From Clostridia bacterium (lineage in GTDB: Bacteria > Bacillota > Clostridia > Christensenellales > Borkfalkiaceae), in contig JAGHJS010000082.1 in assembly GCA_017886545.1 (NCBI GenBank), forward strand, positions 54,252-118,251: DNA of 64,000 nt. The letters run 5' to 3'. Both the position numbers and the translations under genes were made by a program. Shown here piece by piece: positions 19,506 to 28,578 of the stretch (position 1 is the first letter of the stretch; the number at the start of each line of letters is the position of its first letter). The notes under the pieces were generated by a model. It saw only the letters and a list, made by a program, of their open reading frames with translations, was not told the origin of the DNA and did no database searches.

Positions 19506-20777
19506 TTATTTGCCAAATTTTACATCGCCGTCCACGATCGTGTACTTTACACGGCCGTAAACTTCTTTGCCGCCGAACGGTGTATTTTTTCCTTTCGACA
19601 CGAAATCCGCAGGATCGATGATGTATTTTTCATTCAGATCGGCAAGCATCAGATCGGCGACGGCGCCCTCTTTCAGCGCGCCGCCCTCCAACCCGAGGAT
19701 GCGCGCGGGCGACGCGCTCATCTTTTCGGCAAGCTGCTCTATCGTGAGCAACCCGCCGCACACCAGCGCCGTATAGGAGAGCGAGAAGGACGTTTCAATG
19801 CCGCTGATCCCGAACGCCGCAAGATTGTATTCCACGTTCTTTTCATCGGCATGGTGCGGCGCATGGTCGGTGACGATGCAGTCGAGCGTGCCGTCCGCAA
19901 GCCCCTGCCTGATCGCGTCTACGTCTGCCTGCTCGCGCAGCGGCGGGTTGACTTTCGTGTTCGCGTCGAACGTCGTCACCGCGTCGTCGGTAAGAGTGAA
20001 GTAATGCGGGCAGGTCTCCGCCGTAACGCGCACGCCGCGTTTTTTCGCCTCGCGCAGGAGTTGTACGCCGCCGCGGGTGGAAACATGGCACACATGCGCA
20101 CGCAGCCCGAGCGTCTCCGCCAGAATGATGACGCGCGCGATGTCGATCTCCTCCGCCGCGCGCGGGCTGCCCTTCAGCCCCGCCAGCGTGCTGTTATATC
20201 CTTCGTTGACGACGCCGCCGTCGACGAGCGCCTTGTCTTCGCAATGCGACAGCGTGAGCATGCCGAAGCCCGACGCGTATTCCATGGCGAGCCGCAGGAT
20301 ACGCGAATCGGAGACGGGTCTGCCGTCGTCGCTGAACGCGACCGCGCCCGCGTCCTTCATCTTGCCCATTTCGGCGAGCTGTTCGCCCTTTTCCCCTACC
20401 GTCATCGCGCCGATGGGATGCACCTTGCACAACCCGACCTCTCTGCCGCGCTGTGCAATGTAGGAGACGATCGCCGCATTGTCGCACACGGGATTGGTGT
20501 TCGGCATGCAGCACACCTGCGTAAACCCGCCGCGCACCGCAGCCGCCGAACCGCTCGCGATATCTTCCTTGTATTCATACCCCGGCTCGCGCAGATGCAC
20601 ATGCATATCGATGAGCCCGGGAAAGATATGCAGCCCCGAAGCGTCCAGCACCTTCGCGCCCGCAGAGGACAGCCCCGTACCGATGCGCGCGATCCTGCCG
20701 TTTTCGAGCAGGATGTCGCAGGGAGCGCACCCTTCCGGCAGAACGGCCGTCCCGCCTTTTATCAACAACTTTTTCAT
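19506..20777 (-). CDS. pyrC: Dihydroorotase
   Basis: GLIDMHVHLREPGYEYKEDI, CIVTDHAPHHADEK. Confidence 0.95.
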   Translation of the reverse strand: MKKLLIKGGTAVLPEGCAPCDILLENGRIARIGTGLSSAGAKVLDASGLHIFPGLIDMHVHLREPGYEYKEDIASGSAAAVRGGFTQVCCMPNTNPVCDNAAIVSYIAQRGREVGLCKVHPIGAMTVGEKGEQLAEMGKMKDAGAVAFSDDGRPVSDSRILRLAMEYASGFGMLTLSHCEDKALVDGGVVNEGYNSTLAGLKGSPRAAEEIDIARVIILAETLGLRAHVCHVSTRGGVQLLREAKKRGVRVTAETCPHYFTLTDDAVTTFDANTKVNPPLREQADVDAIRQGLADGTLDCIVTDHAPHHADEKNVEYNLAAFGISGIETSFSLSYTALVCGGLLTIEQLAEKMSASPARILGLEGGALKEGAVADLMLADLNEKYIIDPADFVSKGKNTPFGGKEVYGRVKYTIVDGDVKFGK

Positions 20778-21706
20778 GCTTTTTCACCTCCCTGCCGATT
20801 CTTGCAGAGCAAAAACAGGAGCGCCATACGCACGGCAACGCCGTTGAGCACCTGTTCCTCGATGCGGCTGTTCTCACCGTCGATCACGGCGGATGTAAAT
20901 TCCACGCCGCGGTTCACGGGACCCGGATGCATGACGATGCAATCCTTCTCTGCTCCTTTCAGATCGCCTTCGCCGACCCCGTAGTACTTGTTGTATTCGG
21001 AAAGGGACGGGAACAGACCGCCCTGCATGCGCTCGAGCTGGATGCGCAGCCCCATCACGACGTTTGCACCCGCGATCGCCTCTTCCCGCGAAGAAGCGAC
21101 CTTCGCGCCCAGCCGTTCGATGCCCTGCGGCATCATGGTGGCGGGAGCGAACATCGTCACCTCCGCCCCAAGTTTGGTCAGCCCGAACAAATTGCTCTTC
21201 GCCACGCGGGAATGCAGGATATCGCCGAGGATGGCAACTTTCAGCCCCTTGAACGAGCCGAACTTCTCGCGCATGGTATAAAAGTCGAGCAGCGCCTGCG
21301 TGGGGTGCTCGTTCATGCCGTCGCCGCCGTTGATGACGGACGCCTTTACGTTGCGCGCCAAAAGGTGCGGCGCGCCGCCCATGGGATGGCGGATGACGAT
21401 GACGTCGTTTTTCATCGCGTCCAGCGTCCGCCCCGTGTCGATCAGGGTCTCTCCCTTCTGCACAGAAGAAGAGGACGCGGACACGTTCACCGTTCCCGCA
21501 CCGAGATATTTTGCCGCCAGCTCGAAGGAGCAGCGCGTGCGCGTGCTGTTTTCATAGAAGAGCGTCGTGACCGTTCGCCCCTGCAGATGCGGCAGCTTTT
21601 TCAGGTTCTGCGTGAGCAGCTTTTTCATGCCGACCGCGGTATCGAGGATGGCGACGATGTCCTCCGCGGACGCGTCGTACAGCCCCAAAAGATCCTTTCC
21701 CAACAT
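20774..21706 (-). CDS. pyrB: Aspartate carbamoyltransferase catalytic subunit
   Basis: FYENSTRTRCSFELAAKYLG, HPTQALLDFYTM; ORF-track N-terminal extension rejected, start MLGKDLLGLYD. Confidence 0.94.
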   Translation of the reverse strand: MLGKDLLGLYDASAEDIVAILDTAVGMKKLLTQNLKKLPHLQGRTVTTLFYENSTRTRCSFELAAKYLGAGTVNVSASSSSVQKGETLIDTGRTLDAMKNDVIVIRHPMGGAPHLLARNVKASVINGGDGMNEHPTQALLDFYTMREKFGSFKGLKVAILGDILHSRVAKSNLFGLTKLGAEVTMFAPATMMPQGIERLGAKVASSREEAIAGANVVMGLRIQLERMQGGLFPSLSEYNKYYGVGEGDLKGAEKDCIVMHPGPVNRGVEFTSAVIDGENSRIEEQVLNGVAVRMALLFLLCKNRQGGEKA

Positions 21707-21807
21707 GTGGCTTCTCCTTTCCGCACAGGCGTGCGGGCATTCGTGCAGGCGGGCGCCCGCTCTGTCGGCGGGAGCCCGGCTCGATCGTGCAGGCGGAAAA
21801 CCGCCCT

Positions 21808-22341
21808 TTATTCGGCGGCGGTGACGGAGAGGCTGTCCTCCCCCTCCAACTCCTTCAGGCGCAGATCGATGTACTCGCGGCGCGAAGTCGGGATGTTCTT
21901 CCCCACAAAATCCGCACCGACAGGCATCTCCCTGCCGCCGCGGTCGCACAGGACGAGCAGCCGCACGGACGCGGGCCTGCCGAGGTCGAAAATCGCCTCG
22001 ATCGCGGCGCGCACCGTCCTGCCCGTGTGCAGCACATCGTCGCACAGCACGACGTGCCGCCCGTTCAGATCGAACCCCACGTCGTTGCGGCGCGCGTCGG
22101 GCACGAAGTACCCGCTGACCAGATCGTCGCGGTACATCCCGATGTCGATGCCCGCGCAGGGCACGTCCGCCCCGTAAAATTTTTTGATGAGCGCACGAAC
22201 GCGCTCCGCCACGATCTCGCCGCGGCGTTTTACGCCAAGAAGACACAGCCCGTCCGTTCCCTTGTTCTTTTCAACGACCTCGTGCGAGAGGCGGACGAGC
22301 GCGCGCGCGATCGCCGCTTCGTCCATCAGAAGGTTGCTCAT
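21808..22341 (-). CDS. pyrR: PyrR bifunctional regulator / uracil phosphoribosyltransferase
   Basis: HVVLCDDVLHTGRTVRAAIEAI PRPP motif, C-terminal SVTAAE; first gene of pyr operon. Confidence 0.92.
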   Translation of the reverse strand: MSNLLMDEAAIARALVRLSHEVVEKNKGTDGLCLLGVKRRGEIVAERVRALIKKFYGADVPCAGIDIGMYRDDLVSGYFVPDARRNDVGFDLNGRHVVLCDDVLHTGRTVRAAIEAIFDLGRPASVRLLVLCDRGGREMPVGADFVGKNIPTSRREYIDLRLKELEGEDSLSVTAAE

Positions 22342-22355
22342 TGCCTGACCTCACA

Positions 22356-22391
22356 AAAAAAGCGCCTGCGCGGAAATGCGCGGGCGCGTTC
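22356..22391 (-). terminator. Leader terminator/attenuator ahead of pyrR
   Basis: AACGCGCCCGCGCATTTCCGCGCAGGCGCTTTTTTT between promoter and pyrR. Confidence 0.7.
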
Positions 22392-22490
22392 ATACACGAA
22401 AATAGAAAGAAGTCTTTGGTCTGAGATCTTCGTATATTCGGATAAGGACTTCGCGGCATCTCCGTACCGTATGTTAAAGTCTTCCGTTTT

Positions 22491-22519
22491 ATTGTAGCAC
22501 ATTCGCGCCGCGATGTAAA
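22491..22519 (-). promoter_or_regulatory. pyr operon promoter
   Basis: TTTACA-17-TACAAT. Confidence 0.65.
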
Positions 22520-22539
22520 GCGTTCGCCCGCGAAAAAAA

Positions 22540-23244
22540 TTACAGATCCAAAAGATGCGCCAGGCGGAACCCGAGCAAGTCGCAGGAAGTCAGCCTGTAT
22601 TCCGCCCCGCCGCGCTCACAGCAGAAGGGATATGCCCATGCGTTCCCGTGCAGATGCCCGTATACGACGAGATCGGCGCCCGCTTCTTCAAAGAGAGCTG
22701 TGAACAGCGAATCCTCCCTCTTTGCATTGAAGGGCGGGTAATGGATCATGCACACGAGCTTGTCCCCCTCCTGCCGCAGTTTCTGCGCGCAGGCAAGGGC
22801 AAGGCGGAAGCGCTCCGCCTCCCGCTTGTAAATTTTTTCGTCCTCGGCTTTGTATTCGCTGCACCCGGGGCAGACCCAGCCGCGCGAACCGCATACGACC
22901 AGCCCGTCAAAGCGCACCGCGTCGTTCTGCAAAAAATAGAAGCTGCCGTCCGGCGCGCTTTTGCGCAGCGCCGTGATGCCCGACCACCAGTAGTCGTGGT
23001 TGCCCTTGATGAACACCTTTTTCCCGGGGAGTCCGCGCAGGCGCATGAGGTCTGTGAGCGCGTCGGGAAGCTGCATCGCCCAGCTGATGTCTCCCGCGAT
23101 CAGCACGACGTCCTCCTCCCCGACTTTTTCTTCCCAATCGGCTTTTATCTTTTCAAAATGCCCCGCCCAGTTCCCGCCGAACACGTCCATCGGCTTATCC
23201 TGGTTCCCCGGCAGGTGCAGGTCGCTCACCGCAAAAACTTTCAT
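22540..23244 (-). CDS. Calcineurin-like metallophosphoesterase
   Basis: VSDLHLPGNQDKPMDVF, LIAGDISWAMQL, IKGNHDYWW, VYGHLHGNAW. Confidence 0.9.
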   Translation of the reverse strand: MKVFAVSDLHLPGNQDKPMDVFGGNWAGHFEKIKADWEEKVGEEDVVLIAGDISWAMQLPDALTDLMRLRGLPGKKVFIKGNHDYWWSGITALRKSAPDGSFYFLQNDAVRFDGLVVCGSRGWVCPGCSEYKAEDEKIYKREAERFRLALACAQKLRQEGDKLVCMIHYPPFNAKREDSLFTALFEEAGADLVVYGHLHGNAWAYPFCCERGGAEYRLTSCDLLGFRLAHLLDL

Positions 23245-23499
23245 GCGCGCAACATCCCGTCGTCTTTTTCGGATATTTTACCATAAAATCCGCATTTTTA
23301 AAAGCGTTTGACGGCGCGGCAGCGTAATTTCCCGCCGCACGGCGCATGATATAATTTTCCATGTCGCACAGCGCGAAACTTTCGCGGCAGCATTCGCACA
23401 GCGCACCCTCCTCCGCCGCCCCGCCGCACACGGCGCAGCGCCTTTCCCGTACCGACTTTTGCATAACCTCCCCTCCGCGCTCCCGCGCATATAAAACAA

Positions 23500-23527
23500 A
23501 AAAGCCGATAAAAATTACCGGCTTTTT
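23500..23527 (-). terminator. Intrinsic terminator
   Basis: AAAAAGCCGgtaatttttatCGGCTTTTTT. Confidence 0.7.
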
Positions 23528-23548
23528 GTGAAACAGACCAAGCCTTCG

Positions 23549-24214
23549 TTACTTGTTGCAGCAACCGCCGCAGCTGTTCCCCTGCGGGTACAGCGGCAGC
23601 TCGAAAAATCCCGCACAGATCTCCTGCGTATATTCCTGCGCAGGCGGGATAGCGCAGTAGCCGTACGTCGGAACGAGCAGATCGACGCTGATGACGATCT
23701 TCAGCACAACGGTGATGCACATATCCGCGGTAAACGTGTTGTTTTCCGCGTTGAATACGCCTTCCGGCGCGACCGCACTCACGACGCACTGCACTTCGTA
23801 CGGCACGATCGAGGGCTGCGGCACGAACAGGATGACGTCTTCGCTGACCGTGACGGAAGAAGACGCCTTCCCCTCCACGCCGTTCGCATCCGTATAGATG
23901 ACCTCGACGGGAATATCGATCGTCGCCTGCACGCGCGCGCAGTTCGCCTTATCGGGAAGGCGGTCCACCTGAAACGCCGTCACCGTTCCCGTTGACGTAA
24001 CGCTGCGCGCACTGATAAACGTGAGAGGATATGTAGGGTTTGCGGGCGTCGGATCGGTGATCGTGAGCACCATGCCGTCGCTCTGCCCCTGCTTTATGCA
24101 CGCATCAAACACCCGCTGTGCCTGCAGGCAGACTTTTTCGTTGAGTCCGCTGACAGGATTGCCGCTGATAGGGCCGGGGCATTTATCTGTCTGAAAATTG
24201 GAAAAAAACGACAT
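23549..24214 (-). CDS. Conserved hypothetical, possibly spore-coat/SPOCS-like
   Basis: 221 aa, single clean ORF, Cys-rich end GNSCGGCCNK; adjacent to LysM protein; family assignment by impression only. Confidence 0.55.
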   Translation of the reverse strand: MSFFSNFQTDKCPGPISGNPVSGLNEKVCLQAQRVFDACIKQGQSDGMVLTITDPTPANPTYPLTFISARSVTSTGTVTAFQVDRLPDKANCARVQATIDIPVEVIYTDANGVEGKASSSVTVSEDVILFVPQPSIVPYEVQCVVSAVAPEGVFNAENNTFTADMCITVVLKIVISVDLLVPTYGYCAIPPAQEYTQEICAGFFELPLYPQGNSCGGCCNK

Positions 24215-24305
24215 TCTTGACCTCCGTTCGTTAAAACTTCGAGAGAGCGCATTCCCGCTCCCTATAATCCAATATATGAAGCGCGGCTCCCGCTTTGTGA
24301 CAGCG

Positions 24306-24623
24306 TTAACCCTCCCCCACGAGAACGAGCTGCGTCGGATAGACGTACGAGCAGGCGTTCATCCTGCAGAACGACTCTTCCGTCAGCCCGAATTTTTCGC
24401 AGACGGCGGCAAGCGTTTCTCCCGCGCAGACAGTATACGTCTTCCCGCGTACATCGGGCAGGAGCAGCAGCGCTCCCGCCGGAGGAAAGGCGCGCAGCCC
24501 GTTCCGCGCCGCGACGAGCGCGGGCGGCAGCGCGAACCGCGCGCACACCGATTGCAGCGTATCCCCTTCCTGCACGCGGTACAGCCCCAGCGGATTTTTT
24601 TCGCAATCTTTCAGCTGACACAT
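24306..24623 (-). CDS. Small double-LysM protein
   Basis: YRVQEGDTLQSVCARFALPPALVAARNGL and YTVCAGETLAAVCEKFGLTEESFCRMN. Confidence 0.8.
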   Translation of the reverse strand: MCQLKDCEKNPLGLYRVQEGDTLQSVCARFALPPALVAARNGLRAFPPAGALLLLPDVRGKTYTVCAGETLAAVCEKFGLTEESFCRMNACSYVYPTQLVLVGEG

Positions 24624-24796
24624 AGGCGCCTCCGTAACTGCTTTATTGTATGCGCCGGACCCGCAAATATGCCTCCCGCCGCAGCGCCGCGGGAGGCATA
24701 TTCAAAAAAGACGCAGGATATATATAATAAGACAAGTTCCGCGCTTTTCCGCACGGAAAAACAGCATGCCGCGCACAGCGCGCGGACAGAAGCGAG

Positions 24797-26305
24797 GTGC
24801 TTTTGAGCCAGTCAAACCTCTACAAAACGGCGGCCTATGTCACGGCGTTTTCCGTCGCCGAAAAATTTTTCGGGTTCGCGTACCGCATCATCCTGTCGCG
24901 CACCCTCGGCTCGGAGGGCATGGGGCTGTACCAGACGGCGCTGTCCGTCTTTGCCATGCTCGCGACCGCCGCCGCTTCGGGCATCCCGCTCACCGTTTCG
25001 CGCCTCATCACAAAGTACCGCGCCAAAAACAACAAAAACGCACAGCACTCCGTCATTACGGCGGCGCTCCTGTGCGCGGTCTGTTTTTCGGTACCTGTAT
25101 TCTGCCTCCTGTTCTTCGGGCACGACCTGTTCGACTTTCTGTTCACGGACAGCCGCTGCATGAGCATCCTGCTCGTGCTCCTGCCTTCGCTGACCTTCAA
25201 TTCCGTCTACTCCGTTCTGCGCGGCGCAATGTGGGGCAATAAGAAATTTTTGCCATACTGCATCATCGACCTCGCCGAAGAGCTGTGCATGATGGGCGCG
25301 GGCGTCCTGCTCGTGACGCAGATGACGAGCGTCTTCGACGGGGCGCGGCGGGTCGCGCTGGCGGTCGTGCTCTCCTATCTCCTCTCCTTTGCGCTCGCCG
25401 CCGCCTATTTCTTTCTGAAAGGCGGCAAACTGAAAAATCCGCGCGGGCAGTTCCGCCCCCTTCTCTCCTCCGCCCTGCCCTTGACGGGCATGCGCACGTC
25501 GAATGCGGTCGTCAGCACGATCATCTCCCTGCTTTTGCCCGCGCGCCTGATCGCTGCGGGCATGAGCTCCGCCGAGGCGATGAGCGAGATCGGCACGGCG
25601 ATGGGCATGAGCATGCCCGTCCTATCCATTCCCGCCACACTTATCGGATCGCTGGCGCTCGTGATGGTGCCCGAGCTTGCCGAAAATTACTACCGCGGGC
25701 AACATACACGCCTGCGGGACAACATCGAAAAGGCGCTGAAACTCACCGTGCTCATCACCTGTCTGCTCATCCCGCCCCTCTTCGCGCTCGGCACTGATGT
25801 GGGATTGATCCTGTTCGGCAGCGAAAAAAGCGGCGAGATCATCCGAAACTGCTGCATTATCCTTCTCCCGACGGGACTGTCCATGATCACGACGAGCATC
25901 TTAAATTCGCTCGGCTATGAAAGAAAGACCTTTCTCATCTTCTTTGCGGGGGCGGCGGTGACGCTGCTGTGCGTATGGTTCCTGCCGCAGGTCTGCGGCG
26001 TGTACGCGGTCGTTATCGGCATGGGCGGAAGCGCGTGCGTGACTACCGTGCTCAACCTGCGGCTGATCGCCAAGGCGAGCAAAGAAAAGGTTCGCTACAT
26101 AAAATACACCCTGCTTGCAACGGCGAGCATGTTCCCTGCCGCGCTCTTTGCCGTCCTGCTGCGCGGCACGCTTGCCGCCGTGCTCCCCGCGATCCCTGCC
26201 GCCATCCTCTGCGGCACGATCGTGCTTGCGGCGGAAGTTCTGTTCGTACTCGCGCTCGGGCTGGCGCGGACGGGCTGGCTGAAAGTGCTTGCAAGAAGAT
26301 CGTAA
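24797..26305 (+). CDS. MATE/MurJ-like flippase, SpoVB family
   Basis: AFSVAEKFFGFAYRIILSRTLGSEGMGLYQ, multiple TM segments, 502 aa; GTG 24797 or TTG 24803 start. Confidence 0.85.
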   Translation: MLLSQSNLYKTAAYVTAFSVAEKFFGFAYRIILSRTLGSEGMGLYQTALSVFAMLATAAASGIPLTVSRLITKYRAKNNKNAQHSVITAALLCAVCFSVPVFCLLFFGHDLFDFLFTDSRCMSILLVLLPSLTFNSVYSVLRGAMWGNKKFLPYCIIDLAEELCMMGAGVLLVTQMTSVFDGARRVALAVVLSYLLSFALAAAYFFLKGGKLKNPRGQFRPLLSSALPLTGMRTSNAVVSTIISLLLPARLIAAGMSSAEAMSEIGTAMGMSMPVLSIPATLIGSLALVMVPELAENYYRGQHTRLRDNIEKALKLTVLITCLLIPPLFALGTDVGLILFGSEKSGEIIRNCCIILLPTGLSMITTSILNSLGYERKTFLIFFAGAAVTLLCVWFLPQVCGVYAVVIGMGGSACVTTVLNLRLIAKASKEKVRYIKYTLLATASMFPAALFAVLLRGTLAAVLPAIPAAILCGTIVLAAEVLFVLALGLARTGWLKVLARRS

Positions 26306-26377
26306 CGCGCAAAGCCGACGAACGTACGCCGCAACAAAAAAACGCGCCTCCGAAGAGGCGCGCCGCCGAATAAAGCG

Positions 26378-27031
26378 TCAGGTATTTTTTACAACGGGAA
26401 CTTCGTCCTGTTTTTTGACGGGCCGCGCCGCCAGTTCCTGTTTGAAAAACCCGAACAGGCGCGTTGCCACAAGCACCGAAAGAACGACCGCGCACAGCCC
26501 GACATTGACGGCATAGATGACCGTCTGAAAGGCGAGCCTGCCGCCCAGCCACACCCAGAACACCGTTTTGACCGTACCGTTCCAGATAAACAGATAGAGA
26601 TACCAGTAATTGACGAGCGAATTGACAAAACAGGTGATAAGGACGTACGAAAGCACGAAAAAGACGAGCGCTTTCAGGAACACGCCCTTCCGCCCGTACA
26701 GCGGCAGCTTGCGCACCAGCCCTGCCAAAAGCCCCGTCAGCCCGAGCGTCAGCCCGAACAGCCAGTATACGTCCTGCGGAACGAGCAAAAAGCCGATCGC
26801 GTCCCCTAAAAAACCTACCAGGAATCCGGGCAGCGGCCCGAGCAGGAAGCCGGACATAAAGCAGATGAAGTAGGTAAACGTGATCTTGTTCGACGGTGTA
26901 ACGTTGATCTCGATCAGGGAATTCGTCACCACGCTCAGCGCGATAAAGACAGCGATGTACGCGATCTTTTTCGCGGAAGAGAGGGACAGGAAGTACTTGG
27001 TGAACAACCAACCCGAAACTTTAGAGAGCAT
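26378..27031 (-). CDS. folT: ECF transporter S component, probably folate type (FolT)
   Basis: Multi-TM protein KKIAYIAVFIALSVVTNSLIEI...; preceded by THF riboswitch. Confidence 0.8.
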   Translation of the reverse strand: MLSKVSGWLFTKYFLSLSSAKKIAYIAVFIALSVVTNSLIEINVTPSNKITFTYFICFMSGFLLGPLPGFLVGFLGDAIGFLLVPQDVYWLFGLTLGLTGLLAGLVRKLPLYGRKGVFLKALVFFVLSYVLITCFVNSLVNYWYLYLFIWNGTVKTVFWVWLGGRLAFQTVIYAVNVGLCAVVLSVLVATRLFGFFKQELAARPVKKQDEVPVVKNT

Positions 27032-27032
27032 A

Positions 27033-27064
27033 GAAAAAAACCTCCGGAAAAATTCCTGCGAGGT
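27033..27064 (-). terminator. Hairpin containing the SD, terminator-like (THF expression platform)
   Basis: ACCTCgcaGGAAttttTTCCgGAGGTTTTTTT just before folT ATG. Confidence 0.65.
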
Positions 27065-27100
27065 CCGTGGAAAAGGGGCGCTGCATGCCTGCGCTCATCT

Positions 27101-27195
27101 TGCAACGGACGCTCCTCGGCACCGCAGGGCAAAGCCCTTTCGTTTGCGAACAACGTCCCGTTTCGCAACACTTAACGCGCCTCGGATACTCTGCA
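27101..27195 (-). promoter_or_regulatory. THF riboswitch
   Basis: Minus strand GCAGAGTATCCGAGGCGCGTTAAGTGTTGCGAAACGGGACGTTGTTCGCAAACGAAAGGGCTTTGCCCTGCGGTGCCGAGGAGCGTCCGTTGC: conserved GAGTA, GCGTTAAGTG, GAAxGGGAxGT, ACGAA, GCGGTG blocks. Confidence 0.9.
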
Positions 27196-27361
27196 TTTAT
27201 GCTGTTATTATACGTCCTTCCCGCGAAAAAAGCAAGCGTTTCACATGCCCCGCCGCAATTTATTTTTCGCCGCGCTTGCCCCGTCCGCAGGTGCGGCAGC
27301 CGCGCGCAGAACGGGAAGCCTTTCCCCGCATAAATCGCCCTTTCCGCCGCATACTTTTCGT

Positions 27362-28054
27362 ATGGGGCTTATCTTTTTGCGCACGGCGATCGTGTTCTTT
27401 GCACTGCTCATCGTCATGCGTCTGATGGGAAAACGGCAGATCGGCGAAATGCAGCCGTTCGAGTTGGTCATAACCCTGCTCATTGCGGAACTTGCGTGCA
27501 TTCCCATGGCGGACACGTCCATTCCGCTCCTGTACGGCATCGTGTCCATGCTGACCATCTTTCTGCTGCACCAGATCATCCTGATCCTGGACCTGAAAGT
27601 CAAACCGCTCAAGCGGATCATCGGCGGCAAACCGTCTTTGGTCATCAACAAAAACGGGATCGACGTTTCCGAACTGGAGCGCAACGACCTGGACGTGACC
27701 GACCTCATCGAGTCGATGCGCTCAATGGGATATTTTTCGCTGGACGAGGTGGATTACGCGCTGTACGAGGCGAACGGGCAGTTCACCGCCATGCCGCGCG
27801 AAAACAGCCCGAAGGAGAATAAAGTTTCCCTGCCCGTTCTCATCGTGGACGACGGGAAATACGACAGGCACAACCTCGCGCTCACGGGCACGAGCGAAGC
27901 GTTCTTTGAAAAGATCCTGCGCGAACAGGGCGTGAAAAAGCTGAAAAAGGTGTTCGTGCTCACACTGGACGGAACGGGTAAGATCTATTTGCAGGTGCGC
28001 GGCGAAAAGTACCGCTCCTTCCGCGTAACGCTCCCGGAGGGAAGCGCATGGTAA
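27362..28054 (+). CDS. DUF421 membrane protein (YetF/YdfS-like)
   Basis: RLMGKRQIGEMQPFELVITLLIAELACIPM; start uncertain. Confidence 0.82.
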   Translation: MGLIFLRTAIVFFALLIVMRLMGKRQIGEMQPFELVITLLIAELACIPMADTSIPLLYGIVSMLTIFLLHQIILILDLKVKPLKRIIGGKPSLVINKNGIDVSELERNDLDVTDLIESMRSMGYFSLDEVDYALYEANGQFTAMPRENSPKENKVSLPVLIVDDGKYDRHNLALTGTSEAFFEKILREQGVKKLKKVFVLTLDGTGKIYLQVRGEKYRSFRVTLPEGSAW

Positions 28055-28425
28055 AAACGATCGCCTCCATCCTCATCAGTCTTGCCCTGCTGATCGGCGC
28101 GACCGTCTTTGAAACGGTCTTTATCAACACGCAGTTCGCGGAGGTGCGCGCGGCGCTCGAAGTGCTCGAAGAAAAGGTGCGGGAAGGATCTGCCGTACCC
28201 GATGACACGCGTGCCGTACAAAAACTTTGGGAGAACAAAAAGGAAAAGCTGCACGCCGTCATCCCGCATAACGACATCTCTTACATCGACTACTGGCTGG
28301 GCGAAGCGGACGGCTGCATCGAAGCGAAGCTCTACCCCGACGCGCTCTCCAAAATCGAAGTCCTGCTCGTCATCTGCGAACAGATCCCGCAGACATATGC
28401 CCTGACCTTCGAGAATATTTTTTAA
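28048..28425 (+). CDS. DUF4363-like protein
   Basis: 125 aa, N-terminal TM, overlaps DUF421 gene as commonly seen. Confidence 0.65.
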   Translation: MVKTIASILISLALLIGATVFETVFINTQFAEVRAALEVLEEKVREGSAVPDDTRAVQKLWENKKEKLHAVIPHNDISYIDYWLGEADGCIEAKLYPDALSKIEVLLVICEQIPQTYALTFENIF

Positions 28426-28437
28426 AAAACGCGCGTT

Positions 28438-28458
28438 TATGCGCCGCATAGTACTCTG
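28438..28458. repeat. Intergenic dyad repeat copy 6
   Basis: TATGCGCCGCATAGTACTCTG between convergent genes. Confidence 0.65.
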
Positions 28459-28578
28459 AAAAAAGAAAAAACGCGCCGTTTCGGCGCGTTTCTTGCTCGT
28501 TTATGTCTTGAAATGCAATGAAGCATCCGCCGTACAGGAGCGGCGCGGCGTTCCCTCTTGCGGCGCATTTCCCATCTT

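Noticed and set aside
20975-20990. GTAGTACTTG resembling the dyad repeat core
   Set aside because: Within pyrB coding sequence and lacks the flanking arms.
21721-21810. CGTGCAGGCGG repeated twice between pyrR and pyrB, considered as a regulatory repeat
   Set aside because: Short, GC-rich, only two copies; not distinguishable from background.
24262-24621. 119-aa alternative-frame ORF over the LysM gene
   Set aside because: The 24306..24623 frame gives two clear LysM motifs; the alternative is Arg/Ala-rich noise.
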